23,585 nucleotides of DNA from positions 1-23,585 of IMG/VR virus record IMGVR_UViG_3300022673_000005; one strand, given 5' to 3'. Shown here piece after piece: positions 15,351 through 22,526 of the stretch (its first letter is position 1; every line of letters begins with the position of its first letter). The notes beneath the pieces were generated by a model. The model worked only from the letters and a program-made list of their open reading frames with translations, ran no database searches and had not been told where the DNA came from. The stretch comes from a virus. The translations under genes and the position numbers were made by a program.

Positions 15351-16250
15351 TTATTCGGTATCTGCGGTTGCGATTGCTGTTGTGTCGTTTAGGTTCGACT
15401 CAATCACGCCTGTGGTATCAATCAAACACGCGCCACCACTCATAACGTGGTTAACAAAATGTGAGTGACGATCACCATGCCAAGTAATATCAGCAGATAC
15501 GCCTTGATTACCTGCAATGTTACCAGCGTGCTTCAATGTTGCATATCCCATTGAATTCTTGTGATAAGCGAACATTTTAGCCGTAGCCGTACCTTTGCCT
15601 GGACAACCAGTGTGAACCTTCCAAAGAACGCCGTTCCAGTTACGCCAGCGACCACCAACAGGAGCGCCCTCAGTGAACGGCATACCAGTAACCGATACAT
15701 AGTCAGAGCTTGAAAACTCTTTAAATGTACAAGCTTGTGAATGACCGCGGGGGGTTAATACAGCATAACGCTGGCCATCGTTAGGCACGTCGTTATCGTC
15801 TAGCGCTTCACAAATTTGTGTGAGCGTGTTTCGGATAGCCGCCGCACTCGTCACGGTCCACGAAATAGTGCTTTCAGAAGTGCCGTCTGCTGCTGTTAGG
15901 ATTTGATCGTCAACTTTACGACCTAACGCCCATGCGCCACCCTTAGCAACTGCCATGCGCTCATCGTGGTTGACTTTGGCCTCATCTAACTTGTCGACCC
16001 AATCACCCGCAAAGAAATCATCCAAAGGACATTCGATAGCGGTATGGTCTTGGTTCATTGGCGTGATAACACCGTGACGGGCTTTAGTTGTCGCCGTGCC
16101 GGTGCCGATTTTTTGGAAAGTTGTGGAATAACCTACAACATTGTCTTTAGTTCGTACTGAATTACGAAGAAATCCACCTTGGCGTTGGAAAACGTGGTGT
16201 ACATCTCGCTCGTAATCACGAACAAAGGATTGATCAATAGTGGTACTCAT
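15351..16250 (-). CDS. Major capsid protein
   Basis: A 299-aa protein, shell subunit of the head (T7 gp10A is 345 aa). The N-terminal part has VFQRQGGFLRNSVRTKD (20-36), then an ATTKARHGVITPMNQDHTA stretch and DDFFAGDWVDKLDEAKVNHD followed by RMAVAKGGAWALGRKVDDQI (about 77-117). This is the order of the Phage_capsid_2 type (Pfam PF19821, from memory): FQRQG-S, IG-x-x-x-A, N-x-x-H, D-x-VDKLDE, ALGR-x-x-D. AAGGTG lies 7 bases before the ATG. It follows the scaffold gene directly, as in most podophages, but after a 166-base gap containing a structured RNA. Two likely reasons for that gap are a stable leader for high expression or an mRNA processing site. Confidence 0.9.
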   Translation of the reverse strand: MSTTIDQSFVRDYERDVHHVFQRQGGFLRNSVRTKDNVVGYSTTFQKIGTGTATTKARHGVITPMNQDHTAIECPLDDFFAGDWVDKLDEAKVNHDERMAVAKGGAWALGRKVDDQILTAADGTSESTISWTVTSAAAIRNTLTQICEALDDNDVPNDGQRYAVLTPRGHSQACTFKEFSSSDYVSVTGMPFTEGAPVGGRWRNWNGVLWKVHTGCPGKGTATAKMFAYHKNSMGYATLKHAGNIAGNQGVSADITWHGDRHSHFVNHVMSGGACLIDTTGVIESNLNDTTAIATADTE

Positions 16251-16257
16251 AGCATTT

Positions 16258-16263
16258 CACCTT
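16258..16263 (-). promoter_or_regulatory. Shine-Dalgarno of the major capsid gene
   Basis: AAGGTG 7 bases before the ATG at 16250, within an AT-rich leader of about 75 bases that follows the three-way-junction RNA. It fixes the capsid start. Confidence 0.75.
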
Positions 16264-16289
16264 AATAAGTAACCGTTAAAAACAGAAAA

Positions 16290-16306
16290 GGTTAAGTTTA
16301 GGTTAA
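16290..16306 (-). repeat. GGTTAA direct repeat, one helical turn apart, in the capsid leader
   Basis: On the plus strand GGTTAA occurs at 16290-16295 and 16301-16306, 11 bases start to start; a related GTTAA lies at 16275-16279. The spacing places the copies on the same DNA face. It could be a protein-binding site or chance in an AT-rich leader. Confidence 0.3.
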
Positions 16307-16325
16307 AATGCGTCCATACAGTGGG

Positions 16326-16384
16326 CCGGGTAACGTGCCGTTTTGTCTGCGGGTTTAGCCGGAAACTAAACTCACGCTACCCAG
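16326..16384 (-). ncRNA. Three-way-junction structured RNA in the major capsid leader
   Basis: On the transcribed strand the outer stem pairs 16384-16373 with 16337-16326 (12 bp, two G-U wobbles). Inside it, helix 2 pairs 16371-16366 with 16358-16353 (GUUUAG/CUAAAC, extendable by two U-G pairs), and helix 3 pairs 16352-16350 with 16340-16338 (CCG/CGG, 9-base loop). Only one base (16372) is unpaired at the junction. On the plus strand the outer stem would contain A-C mismatches where the minus strand has G-U, so it is the transcript of the structural operon that folds well. No U tract follows, so it is not an ordinary terminator. I do not recognise a known RNA family. Confidence 0.6.
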
Positions 16385-16416
16385 GTTATCAGGATGCGCT
16401 TTGTAGATACCGAGAA

Positions 16417-17409
16417 TTAACTATCGCCGTAATACTGCTTTGATTTTCTGGCACGCTCATCGAATAATCTATTCGCTTTTGCGTTATTGCCAGCATTCAA
16501 CGCGGCTTGAGCTTCCTCGGTTAACCGTTCTTGCTCTGCTTCGAATGACTCTTGATCTGCTTGAGTCATGATCGTTTGCAATCCACCCTCACCCATTTTG
16601 CGACCAATGTCGGAAAACACTTTGATGAAAGCTGGATGATTAACAAGCTCTACACCTTCATATGTAGCATTTGTGAGCGCACTTGTAAACTCTTCGTTCG
16701 CAAATTGTTTAAAACCGCGCTGTGCGTAGTTGTTGTTTTTCTCGAATTCATCGCCCCATTCATTTTTGAGTGCGGTATCAGCTTTGGCTATATTTTCCTC
16801 AAACTGAGCAGAATCCGCCTTGTGACCTTCCACTATGCGGTTTAATGTATAATCAATGATCGATTTTGCTTGCTCTGGTGTGGATCCAGTTTCATGCAGC
16901 ATGGTTTTCATGTCGCCGATTATTGGTTGCAATTCATCCACGTTGACGGTTTCCGGCCAATCCGATGTATCAGGCATTTGGTAGCTGTAACCTTCTGCTG
17001 AATCAGGGACACCAAGCGCTTTACGGTAAGCCGCTTTCTCTTCATCAGTAGCATTTTTACCAATCTTAGGGATAACATTTGATAGTTTCTGTCTGAATTC
17101 AAATGCTGTTTTGAGTGCGTCCTGTGGTGTGTTGAATTGCTCAGAAAACTTTTTAAGGTTTCCATCGGTAATTTCATCGCGCCATGATGCAGAGGTGGTT
17201 ACTTGACCTTGGCCCTCACCTTCACCTTCACCTTGGCCTTCTCCGGCACCGCCCTGGCCTTGGCCTTGGCCTTCGCCTGTACCACCTTCACCCTGGCCGC
17301 CTTGGCCTTCACCTTCTCCGGTTCCCGCGCCGCCTTCGCCGCCCTGGCCTTCGCCGCCTGCTTGTTCCCAATATCCACGTGCTAACAATTGTTGAAGTAA
17401 TCGATTCAT
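16417..17409 (-). CDS. Capsid scaffolding protein with Gly/Glu/Gln tract
   Basis: A 330-aa acidic protein (T7 gp9 is 307 aa) that would guide capsid assembly and leave the head. Residues 18-69 consist only of Gly, Glu, Gln, Ala and Thr. The rest is helical and polar: KKFSEQFNTPQDALKTAFEF, then a segment with GVPDSAEGYSYQMPDTSDWP (about 129-148), and a C-terminal coiled coil from about 285, rich in Glu/Gln/Ala, with a short basic end. The D/E-rich helical body plus 'GVPDSAEGY' type segment is usual for scaffolds of this group. Position between portal and capsid supports it. AAGGA lies 10 bases before the ATG. Confidence 0.85.
   Translation of the reverse strand: MNRLLQQLLARGYWEQAGGEGQGGEGGAGTGEGEGQGGQGEGGTGEGQGQGQGGAGEGQGEGEGEGQGQVTTSASWRDEITDGNLKKFSEQFNTPQDALKTAFEFRQKLSNVIPKIGKNATDEEKAAYRKALGVPDSAEGYSYQMPDTSDWPETVNVDELQPIIGDMKTMLHETGSTPEQAKSIIDYTLNRIVEGHKADSAQFEENIAKADTALKNEWGDEFEKNNNYAQRGFKQFANEEFTSALTNATYEGVELVNHPAFIKVFSDIGRKMGEGGLQTIMTQADQESFEAEQERLTEEAQAALNAGNNAKANRLFDERARKSKQYYGDS
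17203..17358 (-). repeat. Low-complexity coding repeat (Gly-Glu-Gly-Gln) in the scaffold gene
   Basis: 156 bases of GGN-GAA/CAA-type codons encoding 52 residues drawn only from Gly, Glu, Gln, Ala and Thr. The repeat unit is irregular (GEGQ, GQGEG, GGAG), with varied third bases, so it looks old or selected at the protein level rather than recent slippage. Confidence 0.85.
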
Positions 17410-17433
17410 ATTGAATTTATCCTTGTGCCGGTA

Positions 17434-17449
17434 TTAATGTAAACATTAA
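17434..17449. promoter_or_regulatory. Palindrome upstream of the scaffold gene
   Basis: TTAATGTAAACATTAA: 7-base arms around two central bases, between the stop of the Bbp19-like gene and the scaffold ATG. It is symmetrical like a dimer-binding operator, or could form a small AT-rich hairpin. No matched promoter was found beside it. Confidence 0.35.
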
Positions 17450-17470
17450 CAGCTTCACTTAGTTGGTTGG

Positions 17471-17896
17471 TTAGTTATCTATTGTTGGTTTTGCGTGCAT
17501 GGCTTTAATGATCCATTGGCCAACAGATCGCTTACCCGCCGCAAAGGCAAGTTTACCAGGGGAATCAGCATCTTTCTCGAATATCAATAACCCCTCACAT
17601 TCGCTGATAATCTGACTTAATACGCGCCTACCTTGCCCGCCATCATTATCTTTTAGGAAGACAGAACGAAAATCTTTGTATTTATCGGCTGGTGTGTACT
17701 TAACGCCTGCTCGCCTAAAATTAAGAGAGTCGTAAAACTTCTGCAAATCCTGTGAATCAATGCCGGGGTCATAGTTTTGATCTAGCGTAATTTGTCGCTG
17801 CTTCACATAAAAAAACACCATCAATGCAGTGATGGCGCTTAATAACATTCCCGCAACAAAGGCGATGATGATTAAGAAATTGATATCAAGTTCCAC
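17471..17896 (-). CDS. Membrane-anchored Bbp19-like phage protein
   Basis: A 141-aa protein. Residues 7-31 form one hydrophobic segment (FLIIIAFVAGMLLSAITALM plus a short tail), followed by a Lys/Gln/Arg stretch, so a single N-terminal membrane anchor is predicted. Residues 70-134 have the order DFRSVF, then GQGRRVLSQIISEC, then AFAAGKRSVGQWI, which matches my recollection of the Bbp19-type domain of phage proteins (F-x-x-VF ... GRRVL ... GRR-x-V). The start is GTG at 17896, supported by GAGGA 9 bases upstream, and overlaps the portal gene by 11 bases. The function of Bbp19-type proteins is not established; association with a membrane here is unusual. Confidence 0.65.
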   Translation of the reverse strand: MELDINFLIIIAFVAGMLLSAITALMVFFYVKQRQITLDQNYDPGIDSQDLQKFYDSLNFRRAGVKYTPADKYKDFRSVFLKDNDGGQGRRVLSQIISECEGLLIFEKDADSPGKLAFAAGKRSVGQWIIKAMHAKPTIDN

Positions 17897-19508
17897 TATT
17901 TAGATTCCTCGCAGTTTCTGAAAGTTGTTGGCTTTGCTCAAGTTGAGCTTGTTGTTGTTGTGCTTGTGCGCGCTGCTCGCGTATACCGTCACGCTCATCG
18001 ATTCCCCTTAGATATTCCATAGGCAAGCCAAAGGTATCTGGTAAATCACGAGCAATTGCATCACCGTCAAAATTATCCATTATGTTTGGATCATATTCAA
18101 TGAATGGGGCGAGCACCTGAAGACCTTGGCTAGCGGCCATAGCTTCAATTTGACGCTTAGCGCGCTGAATAGGTGATTGAATTTGAAATTCTACATTCTT
18201 ATCTTGTAAAACTTGTGGCGGCTCTGGAAAAGCACCTGCACGCAACATGATTCCAAAGACGCGTTCAGCGATTTGGCCGGGGTAATCCGTTTCGAGATGA
18301 CCGAGTATTGGCCCCATCTCACGAACAAATTCTTCTTTTCGCTCGATAATCTCTGTTGCTGTCATTTGCGGACCATCAACAGGAAGATTAAACACGTTTT
18401 TAAAGAATGCGGCTTCAACTTCTTGGCGTTTAGTGTTCTGCATTTCGGCAGTCAACGGTATATTTTTACCGAAATCCATTGGCTGTAATGGCCAGCTACC
18501 GAAACCTTTGGCGACATCAGAATCAATAAACGTATTCCCACCGGGGAAGGTGCGCAATGTACCAATCACTGCGTCATCCAATTGCATCATAGGCGGATCT
18601 ACGGCTTTCTGACCGGCAACCAAAAACGTCTTACCCATGGCTTGCAAGGTCTTCGCATCAGGCAACGCCACCATAGCAGGGCTACGCGGATAAACCTCGC
18701 CCGCTTCAGTTTCCCATCGCGGTACAGCAAACGGGAATTCGTGAAAACCAGACTCTAAAATTAAATGATCACTTTGTTTGTCAATGATGTATTGAGCAAA
18801 TGGAAGATTAGTATTACTCACTGCTGATCGATCGCGATTTTTACGGGGTTCAACGCACATGATAAATTCATATTTTTTACACGTCTTAGAACTATCCCTA
18901 TCGCTATCAATATCCTGTAACGTCTTCTCGCCTAGGTTTTGTTTTCCCCAAGCGGAAATAGCTTGTCTAGCAGTGTAGCGAATACGTATATAGATCTTAT
19001 CAATAACACCATCGTCATTTTCAAAAATAACCACATCACGGGGGTGAACACTTTTAAAGTTGAGGCCGTTAAGCTGTTTGTTCTCGCCAATGTAAAGAAT
19101 GCCCAAACCAAAAGTAACCAAATCGTCGTCACATTCACCAGAGCGTTGAATAAAGCGAGCAGTGCGCGCATAGATAGCTGACCACATTTTCTTTTCAACG
19201 ATGCGAAACCACCGTTTAGCTTCATCGTTATTATTGATTTCATCATCGGACGCTCGAATTGAAAACCATTGTGATGTTTTGGGTTTAAGTAATCCATCCA
19301 CACCATTGCGCAAACCCCGTCGTGCGCGCATAGGTGAGCCATCATACAATACGCTGTGACGGTCTTCTCCCGCCTCTGATTCATCGGTAATTGTTGCGCG
19401 ACGGGGGAGCATAACCTCGGCTAACTCTTGCCAGTAATTATGCCATTGACCTTTCGCGGTCATGCCGTTATCAAATTCGCTGATATAATTTTTTACTGAC
19501 ATATCCAT
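17886..19508 (-). CDS. Portal protein (head-to-tail connector, T7 gp8 type)
   Basis: A 540-aa protein (T7 gp8 is 536 aa), the dodecameric ring through which DNA is packaged. It fits the Head-tail_con family (PF12236): NYWQELAEVMLPRRATIT near residue 23, then a DGSPMRARRGLRNGVDGLLK stretch (55-74) and SQWFSI. Residues 106-145 hold a GECDDDLVTFGLGILYIGE helix pair. The central region has NKDRSAVSNTNLPF-type loops. MTATEIIERKEEFVREMGPIL at about 390-410 is a strong family motif. The C-terminus is Gln/Ala-rich (residues 507-525). The ATG at 19508 has AAGG 11 bases upstream; a second ATG two codons later is less well spaced. Confidence 0.92.
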   Translation of the reverse strand: MDMSVKNYISEFDNGMTAKGQWHNYWQELAEVMLPRRATITDESEAGEDRHSVLYDGSPMRARRGLRNGVDGLLKPKTSQWFSIRASDDEINNNDEAKRWFRIVEKKMWSAIYARTARFIQRSGECDDDLVTFGLGILYIGENKQLNGLNFKSVHPRDVVIFENDDGVIDKIYIRIRYTARQAISAWGKQNLGEKTLQDIDSDRDSSKTCKKYEFIMCVEPRKNRDRSAVSNTNLPFAQYIIDKQSDHLILESGFHEFPFAVPRWETEAGEVYPRSPAMVALPDAKTLQAMGKTFLVAGQKAVDPPMMQLDDAVIGTLRTFPGGNTFIDSDVAKGFGSWPLQPMDFGKNIPLTAEMQNTKRQEVEAAFFKNVFNLPVDGPQMTATEIIERKEEFVREMGPILGHLETDYPGQIAERVFGIMLRAGAFPEPPQVLQDKNVEFQIQSPIQRAKRQIEAMAASQGLQVLAPFIEYDPNIMDNFDGDAIARDLPDTFGLPMEYLRGIDERDGIREQRAQAQQQQAQLEQSQQLSETARNLNSGT

Positions 19509-19542
19509 AATGCATTAAACCTTGGTGTGTAGTTTGGCGTGA

Positions 19543-19887
19543 TTACTTAGCTAGTAATGTTGGTCGCCTGGTATTTTCTTCTTGCAACAATAGACTGCCG
19601 CGCTTGTTTAAGCGTGTCGCGTTAATACCTTGGCGCTGCCTTAGTTTCTTTTTTTGTTCTTCAGTGAAGCCGCTTGTCTGCATGTCCGGTATTGATTCTT
19701 GATTACCGCCATCTTTACCGCCGATTGCGCCCTCAATAGACCCGCCCATTGCCGCGACTGGCAAATCTACCGCTAACGCCTTACCCGTCTTAAGAAGTGG
19801 ATCATTAACAATAGCCGATTTGCCTGCCTTAACGACTGATTTAAACCCAGTCTTCACACCTTTTTTTAGTTCTTTCAATAAACCCAT
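19543..19887 (-). CDS. Small phage protein of unknown function upstream of the portal gene
   Basis: A 114-aa protein with no family I can name. Residues 3-25 form a basic amphipathic helix (LLKELKKGVKTGFKSVVKAG), the middle is Ala/Gly-rich, and the C-terminus RQRQGINATRLNKRGSLLLQEENTRRPTLL resembles the ends of small proteins encoded beside portal genes in other podophages. AGGT precedes the ATG by about 8 bases. It lies 34 bases before the portal gene. A minor virion or head component is possible. Confidence 0.6.
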   Translation of the reverse strand: MGLLKELKKGVKTGFKSVVKAGKSAIVNDPLLKTGKALAVDLPVAAMGGSIEGAIGGKDGGNQESIPDMQTSGFTEEQKKKLRQRQGINATRLNKRGSLLLQEENTRRPTLLAK

Positions 19888-19900
19888 AATACGCTACCTG

Positions 19901-20113
19901 CTACCATTTGAACGGATCATATTGACTGTCCGTTGTACTGTTTATGTTGTGCTTCCGATTGCCCGAGGTCCAAGGTAGGATGCATTCAAGCGCAAAATCC
20001 ACATGATCATCAAAAGCATTCTCTCGCTCGTTAATATAGTTGTTCAAACTTTCCTCTGTCCAACCGTTGCGTATTTCTTCTTCAGTCGGTTTGACTCGCT
20101 CATCAGTGCTCAT
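19901..20113 (-). CDS. Small acidic protein of unknown function ending in YDPFKW
   Basis: A 70-aa acidic protein, mainly helical in the first 50 residues (EEEIRNGWTEESLNNYINER), followed by a short hydrophobic turn with CILPWTSG. Its last six residues, YDPFKW, closely match the last six of the large terminase, YNPHKW. The ATG overlaps the upstream gene by 11 bases and has AAGAG 8 bases before it. I do not recognise a family. Confidence 0.6.
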   Translation of the reverse strand: MSTDERVKPTEEEIRNGWTEESLNNYINERENAFDDHVDFALECILPWTSGNRKHNINSTTDSQYDPFKW

Positions 20114-20549
20114 GATTGAAGCTCTTCTGCACGACTGAGCGCATCCATTCGTCCGCTAGGATCTGGTCAATATTCTTGATCGATAAATCTGGAGCGCCGG
20201 GGAAGTTTTTACGATACTGAATGAGCGTCATTTGCCGCATTTTCTTAATATCTGAATCATCAAACGCTCGATGAAATGCTGCGGTATCGATTTCAGTTGT
20301 CGTTAATCTGTGTGTTACCAATGCCTCAGCTAACAATAGCTTACACCGCTCATTAGGTGGTTTTGGCATTTGCGAGGTAGGCTGCAAAATCTGAAACTGG
20401 ATAGGACCATATACAACCGATTGCTCGCTTTGTTCGGTTTCGAATAGTTCAATCAGCATGATTTGAGCCTTTTGAAACTGCTCATCCGTCTCATACCAAA
20501 TTGACGCTTGTCTAGTTTCGCCTACTTCGTAATCATATTCTTGAATCAT
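20103..20549 (-). CDS. Unknown protein downstream of the large terminase
   Basis: A 148-aa soluble protein with no recognised domain. It has an acidic, helical N-terminal region (EQFQKAQIMLIELFETEQSE) and a C-terminal part with several helices and Arg/Lys (DDSDIKKMRQMTLIQYRKNF). Its GGTGA Shine-Dalgarno is formed by the last Trp codon and stop of the terminase gene, 6 bases before the ATG, so its translation is tied to terminase translation. A packaging or head-completion role would be a guess from position only. Confidence 0.65.
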   Translation of the reverse strand: MIQEYDYEVGETRQASIWYETDEQFQKAQIMLIELFETEQSEQSVVYGPIQFQILQPTSQMPKPPNERCKLLLAEALVTHRLTTTEIDTAAFHRAFDDSDIKKMRQMTLIQYRKNFPGAPDLSIKNIDQILADEWMRSVVQKSFNHEH

Positions 20550-20555
20550 TATTGA

Positions 20556-22124
20556 TCACCATTTGTGCGGATTGTAACCACCATTAGATACAGATTGTAC
20601 ACGATTATTCCTTCTCCGTTGCTGCTTGCGCTTTAATGTCTTGATACCGCAAAAAGTTAAAGCTAACGCATCGCCGGCGTCAGGGGAAAAGCCAAATTCC
20701 TTTATGATTTTTTCTTTACGCCATAATACGATGCGATCATTTGAATCACGGTCATATGGTGACGCCATCAAATCGGCTTGTACTTCATCGTCGTCTGGTA
20801 TATCAGGCGGCAAGTTTTCATCCCGTAACCATAGATTCATTTCGCCCCACATCTCACAACGCTTGTTCGGGTATTTTTCAGGGTTTAACGGCGAGCCACC
20901 AAAAGCAATAGCGACCACGTTTTCATAACCCAGTTCATGCAGCCTATCAACAATTTCAGCGCCACCACCTGCATCAATAAACATCATATCTGGAACGCGG
21001 CCGGCTACGGGGTCAATGGTATCCAATATTTTTTTTAACTTAGCAACCTGCTTTCCCAGTGAGTCAATATCAGTGCCGAAGTAGCGCTCATAACCCCATG
21101 ACTTAGGACCAGCCCGTCTAATAATTGCAAACCTATCACCGCCGCGAGAAGGGTCAACACCTACCATCAATGTTGATCCTGGCGTTTTATCGCGCTTACG
21201 TGCTGGCAAAATAACGTCTGAAGTGATTAATCCGTCTCGCCCGGTAAACTGGAACGCCTCAACTGAGGAACAAGGATATTCTTGTTTGAATGCTCGTGTT
21301 CCATCCTGACCATCGGCTGACAATTCAATAATTTTATTTCGACGCCAAGCAAGCTGCTCATCGTTCAGCCCGTAGAAAGAAACTAAATCCTCTTCTTCTT
21401 TGCTGCGTTCAAAATCTTCAGGTACTACGGATTTGTATTCTTTTTGCCAAAACCAAGGAACAAATATTGCGATGTATTCAGACTTGCCAACTTCGGCGGC
21501 TTTCCATTGTTGATGAAAGTAATTACCAATACCGTTAGCGGTACTCTCTAGAATAACTTCAGTGTCATCAACGTTTGGTACAGACTGCAAAATACCTTTT
21601 GTGTGTTCAGCAGCGTTTGCCCAAAATGCAACCTCAGAACCGTGAAAGTATTGATTTGTCTGTGATCGGCCTACCGTTTTGTTTCCTGCTGTACCGACTT
21701 TGTAACCGCTATCGAGGATACCAAAATCCATCTCTTTAGCGTTCGCGGCGCGTGTCTTAGGTTTTACTTGTGGCGGTAGGTTGTCGTAATAACGCTTTGC
21801 CATGTTGAACAGGTTGGTTGTGGCGTCATCTTCGTGCGTTAAGATAAAAGCTTGGCAGCCTTTTCGGTGAGTAACTTTCCACATAAACCGGCCTTCAACA
21901 TATGTAGAACAACCCTGTTGACGGCCTTTTAATATAATTGCGCGGATATAGCCTTTTTCTTTTAACTGTTCTTCAAGTCGCTCATGGATGTAACGCTGAG
22001 CCTCATTAAGCAAAAAGGGCTTAACCTCGCCCTCTTTTGTTCTGATCTTTAAACAATTACGCGCATAGAATTCGAAATTTGTTTTTAATTCAAAGCGGCG
22101 TTCTATTTCAGGTTGTCTAGCCAT
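20556..22124 (-). CDS. Terminase large subunit (ATPase plus nuclease)
   Basis: A 522-aa packaging motor. ATPase: variant Walker A KGRQQGCST at 66-74; Walker B-like YFHGSEVAFW at 159-168 with the catalytic Glu; coupling motif ESTANG at 193-198. Nuclease (RNase H-like): VGVDPSRGGD at 321-330 (first Asp 324), MFIDAGGG at 381-388 (Asp 384) and SPDAGDALALTF at 480-491. All three acidic clusters are intact, so it should cut concatemers and pump DNA. The ATG overlaps the small-subunit gene by 22 bases; GAGGT lies 12 bases upstream. The C-terminus ends YNPHKW, a possible docking tail. The ATPase motif set differs in detail from T7 gp19. Confidence 0.94.
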   Translation of the reverse strand: MARQPEIERRFELKTNFEFYARNCLKIRTKEGEVKPFLLNEAQRYIHERLEEQLKEKGYIRAIILKGRQQGCSTYVEGRFMWKVTHRKGCQAFILTHEDDATTNLFNMAKRYYDNLPPQVKPKTRAANAKEMDFGILDSGYKVGTAGNKTVGRSQTNQYFHGSEVAFWANAAEHTKGILQSVPNVDDTEVILESTANGIGNYFHQQWKAAEVGKSEYIAIFVPWFWQKEYKSVVPEDFERSKEEEDLVSFYGLNDEQLAWRRNKIIELSADGQDGTRAFKQEYPCSSVEAFQFTGRDGLITSDVILPARKRDKTPGSTLMVGVDPSRGGDRFAIIRRAGPKSWGYERYFGTDIDSLGKQVAKLKKILDTIDPVAGRVPDMMFIDAGGGAEIVDRLHELGYENVVAIAFGGSPLNPEKYPNKRCEMWGEMNLWLRDENLPPDIPDDDEVQADLMASPYDRDSNDRIVLWRKEKIIKEFGFSPDAGDALALTFCGIKTLKRKQQRRRNNRVQSVSNGGYNPHKW

Positions 22125-22522
22125 TCCTCGTGACTTACCTCGACTTTCGCGTCAACCTCTGATTTATCCGCTAAACCTAAATCACGCGAAATTATATTGG
22201 CATTGAACATGTTAACGGCTGCACCCACGAACTTGTTTTCATAGATAACCGCATCAACAATTTCACACAGATCTTTAAACTTTTCGTCTTTGCGATAAGT
22301 GCGCCACGTTGTGTCACTGATACCGATAAATAAACAAAGGCCGCCGATTGTGAATGGTCTGACACGTTTATTTTTATCACCATCTTCAACTGGATTTTCC
22401 ATAACCCAATCAAAGTAATCACGGCACGCCTGAGCTAATTGGCTATCATCTTCAAACTTGGTAGGTTTATTGAGTTCGCGAAGCTGCCATAGTTGATTAC
22501 CCTTCTCAAACGGTCTACTCAT
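22103..22522 (-). CDS. Terminase small subunit (P22 gp3/GP3_package type)
   Basis: A 139-aa protein that recognises the packaging start site and delivers DNA to the large subunit. The pattern GNQLWQLRELN, YFDWVMENP, then FTIGGLCLFIGISDTTWRTY (55-80 or so), followed by a helix and GAAVNMFNANIISRDLGLAD at about 100-119, is the usual one for GP3_package (PF16677) small terminases. GAGGG is 8 bases before the ATG. It overlaps the large-subunit gene by 22 bases. Pairing with a T7-type portal is a mosaic arrangement common among podophages that are not close to T7. Confidence 0.88.
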   Translation of the reverse strand: MSRPFEKGNQLWQLRELNKPTKFEDDSQLAQACRDYFDWVMENPVEDGDKNKRVRPFTIGGLCLFIGISDTTWRTYRKDEKFKDLCEIVDAVIYENKFVGAAVNMFNANIISRDLGLADKSEVDAKVEVSHEEWLDNLK

Positions 22523-22526
22523 AACG

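Noticed and set aside
16326-16384. Reading the capsid-leader structure as a tRNA, a hammerhead ribozyme or a terminator
   Set aside because: Only 59 bases, no CCA-type acceptor or T-loop; no GAAA plus CUGAUGA core on the transcribed strand; no U tract after the stem.
17203-17358. Gly-Glu-Gly-Gln tract as a separate gene or a CRISPR-like repeat
   Set aside because: It is in frame with the scaffold gene, has no spacers and no constant repeat length.
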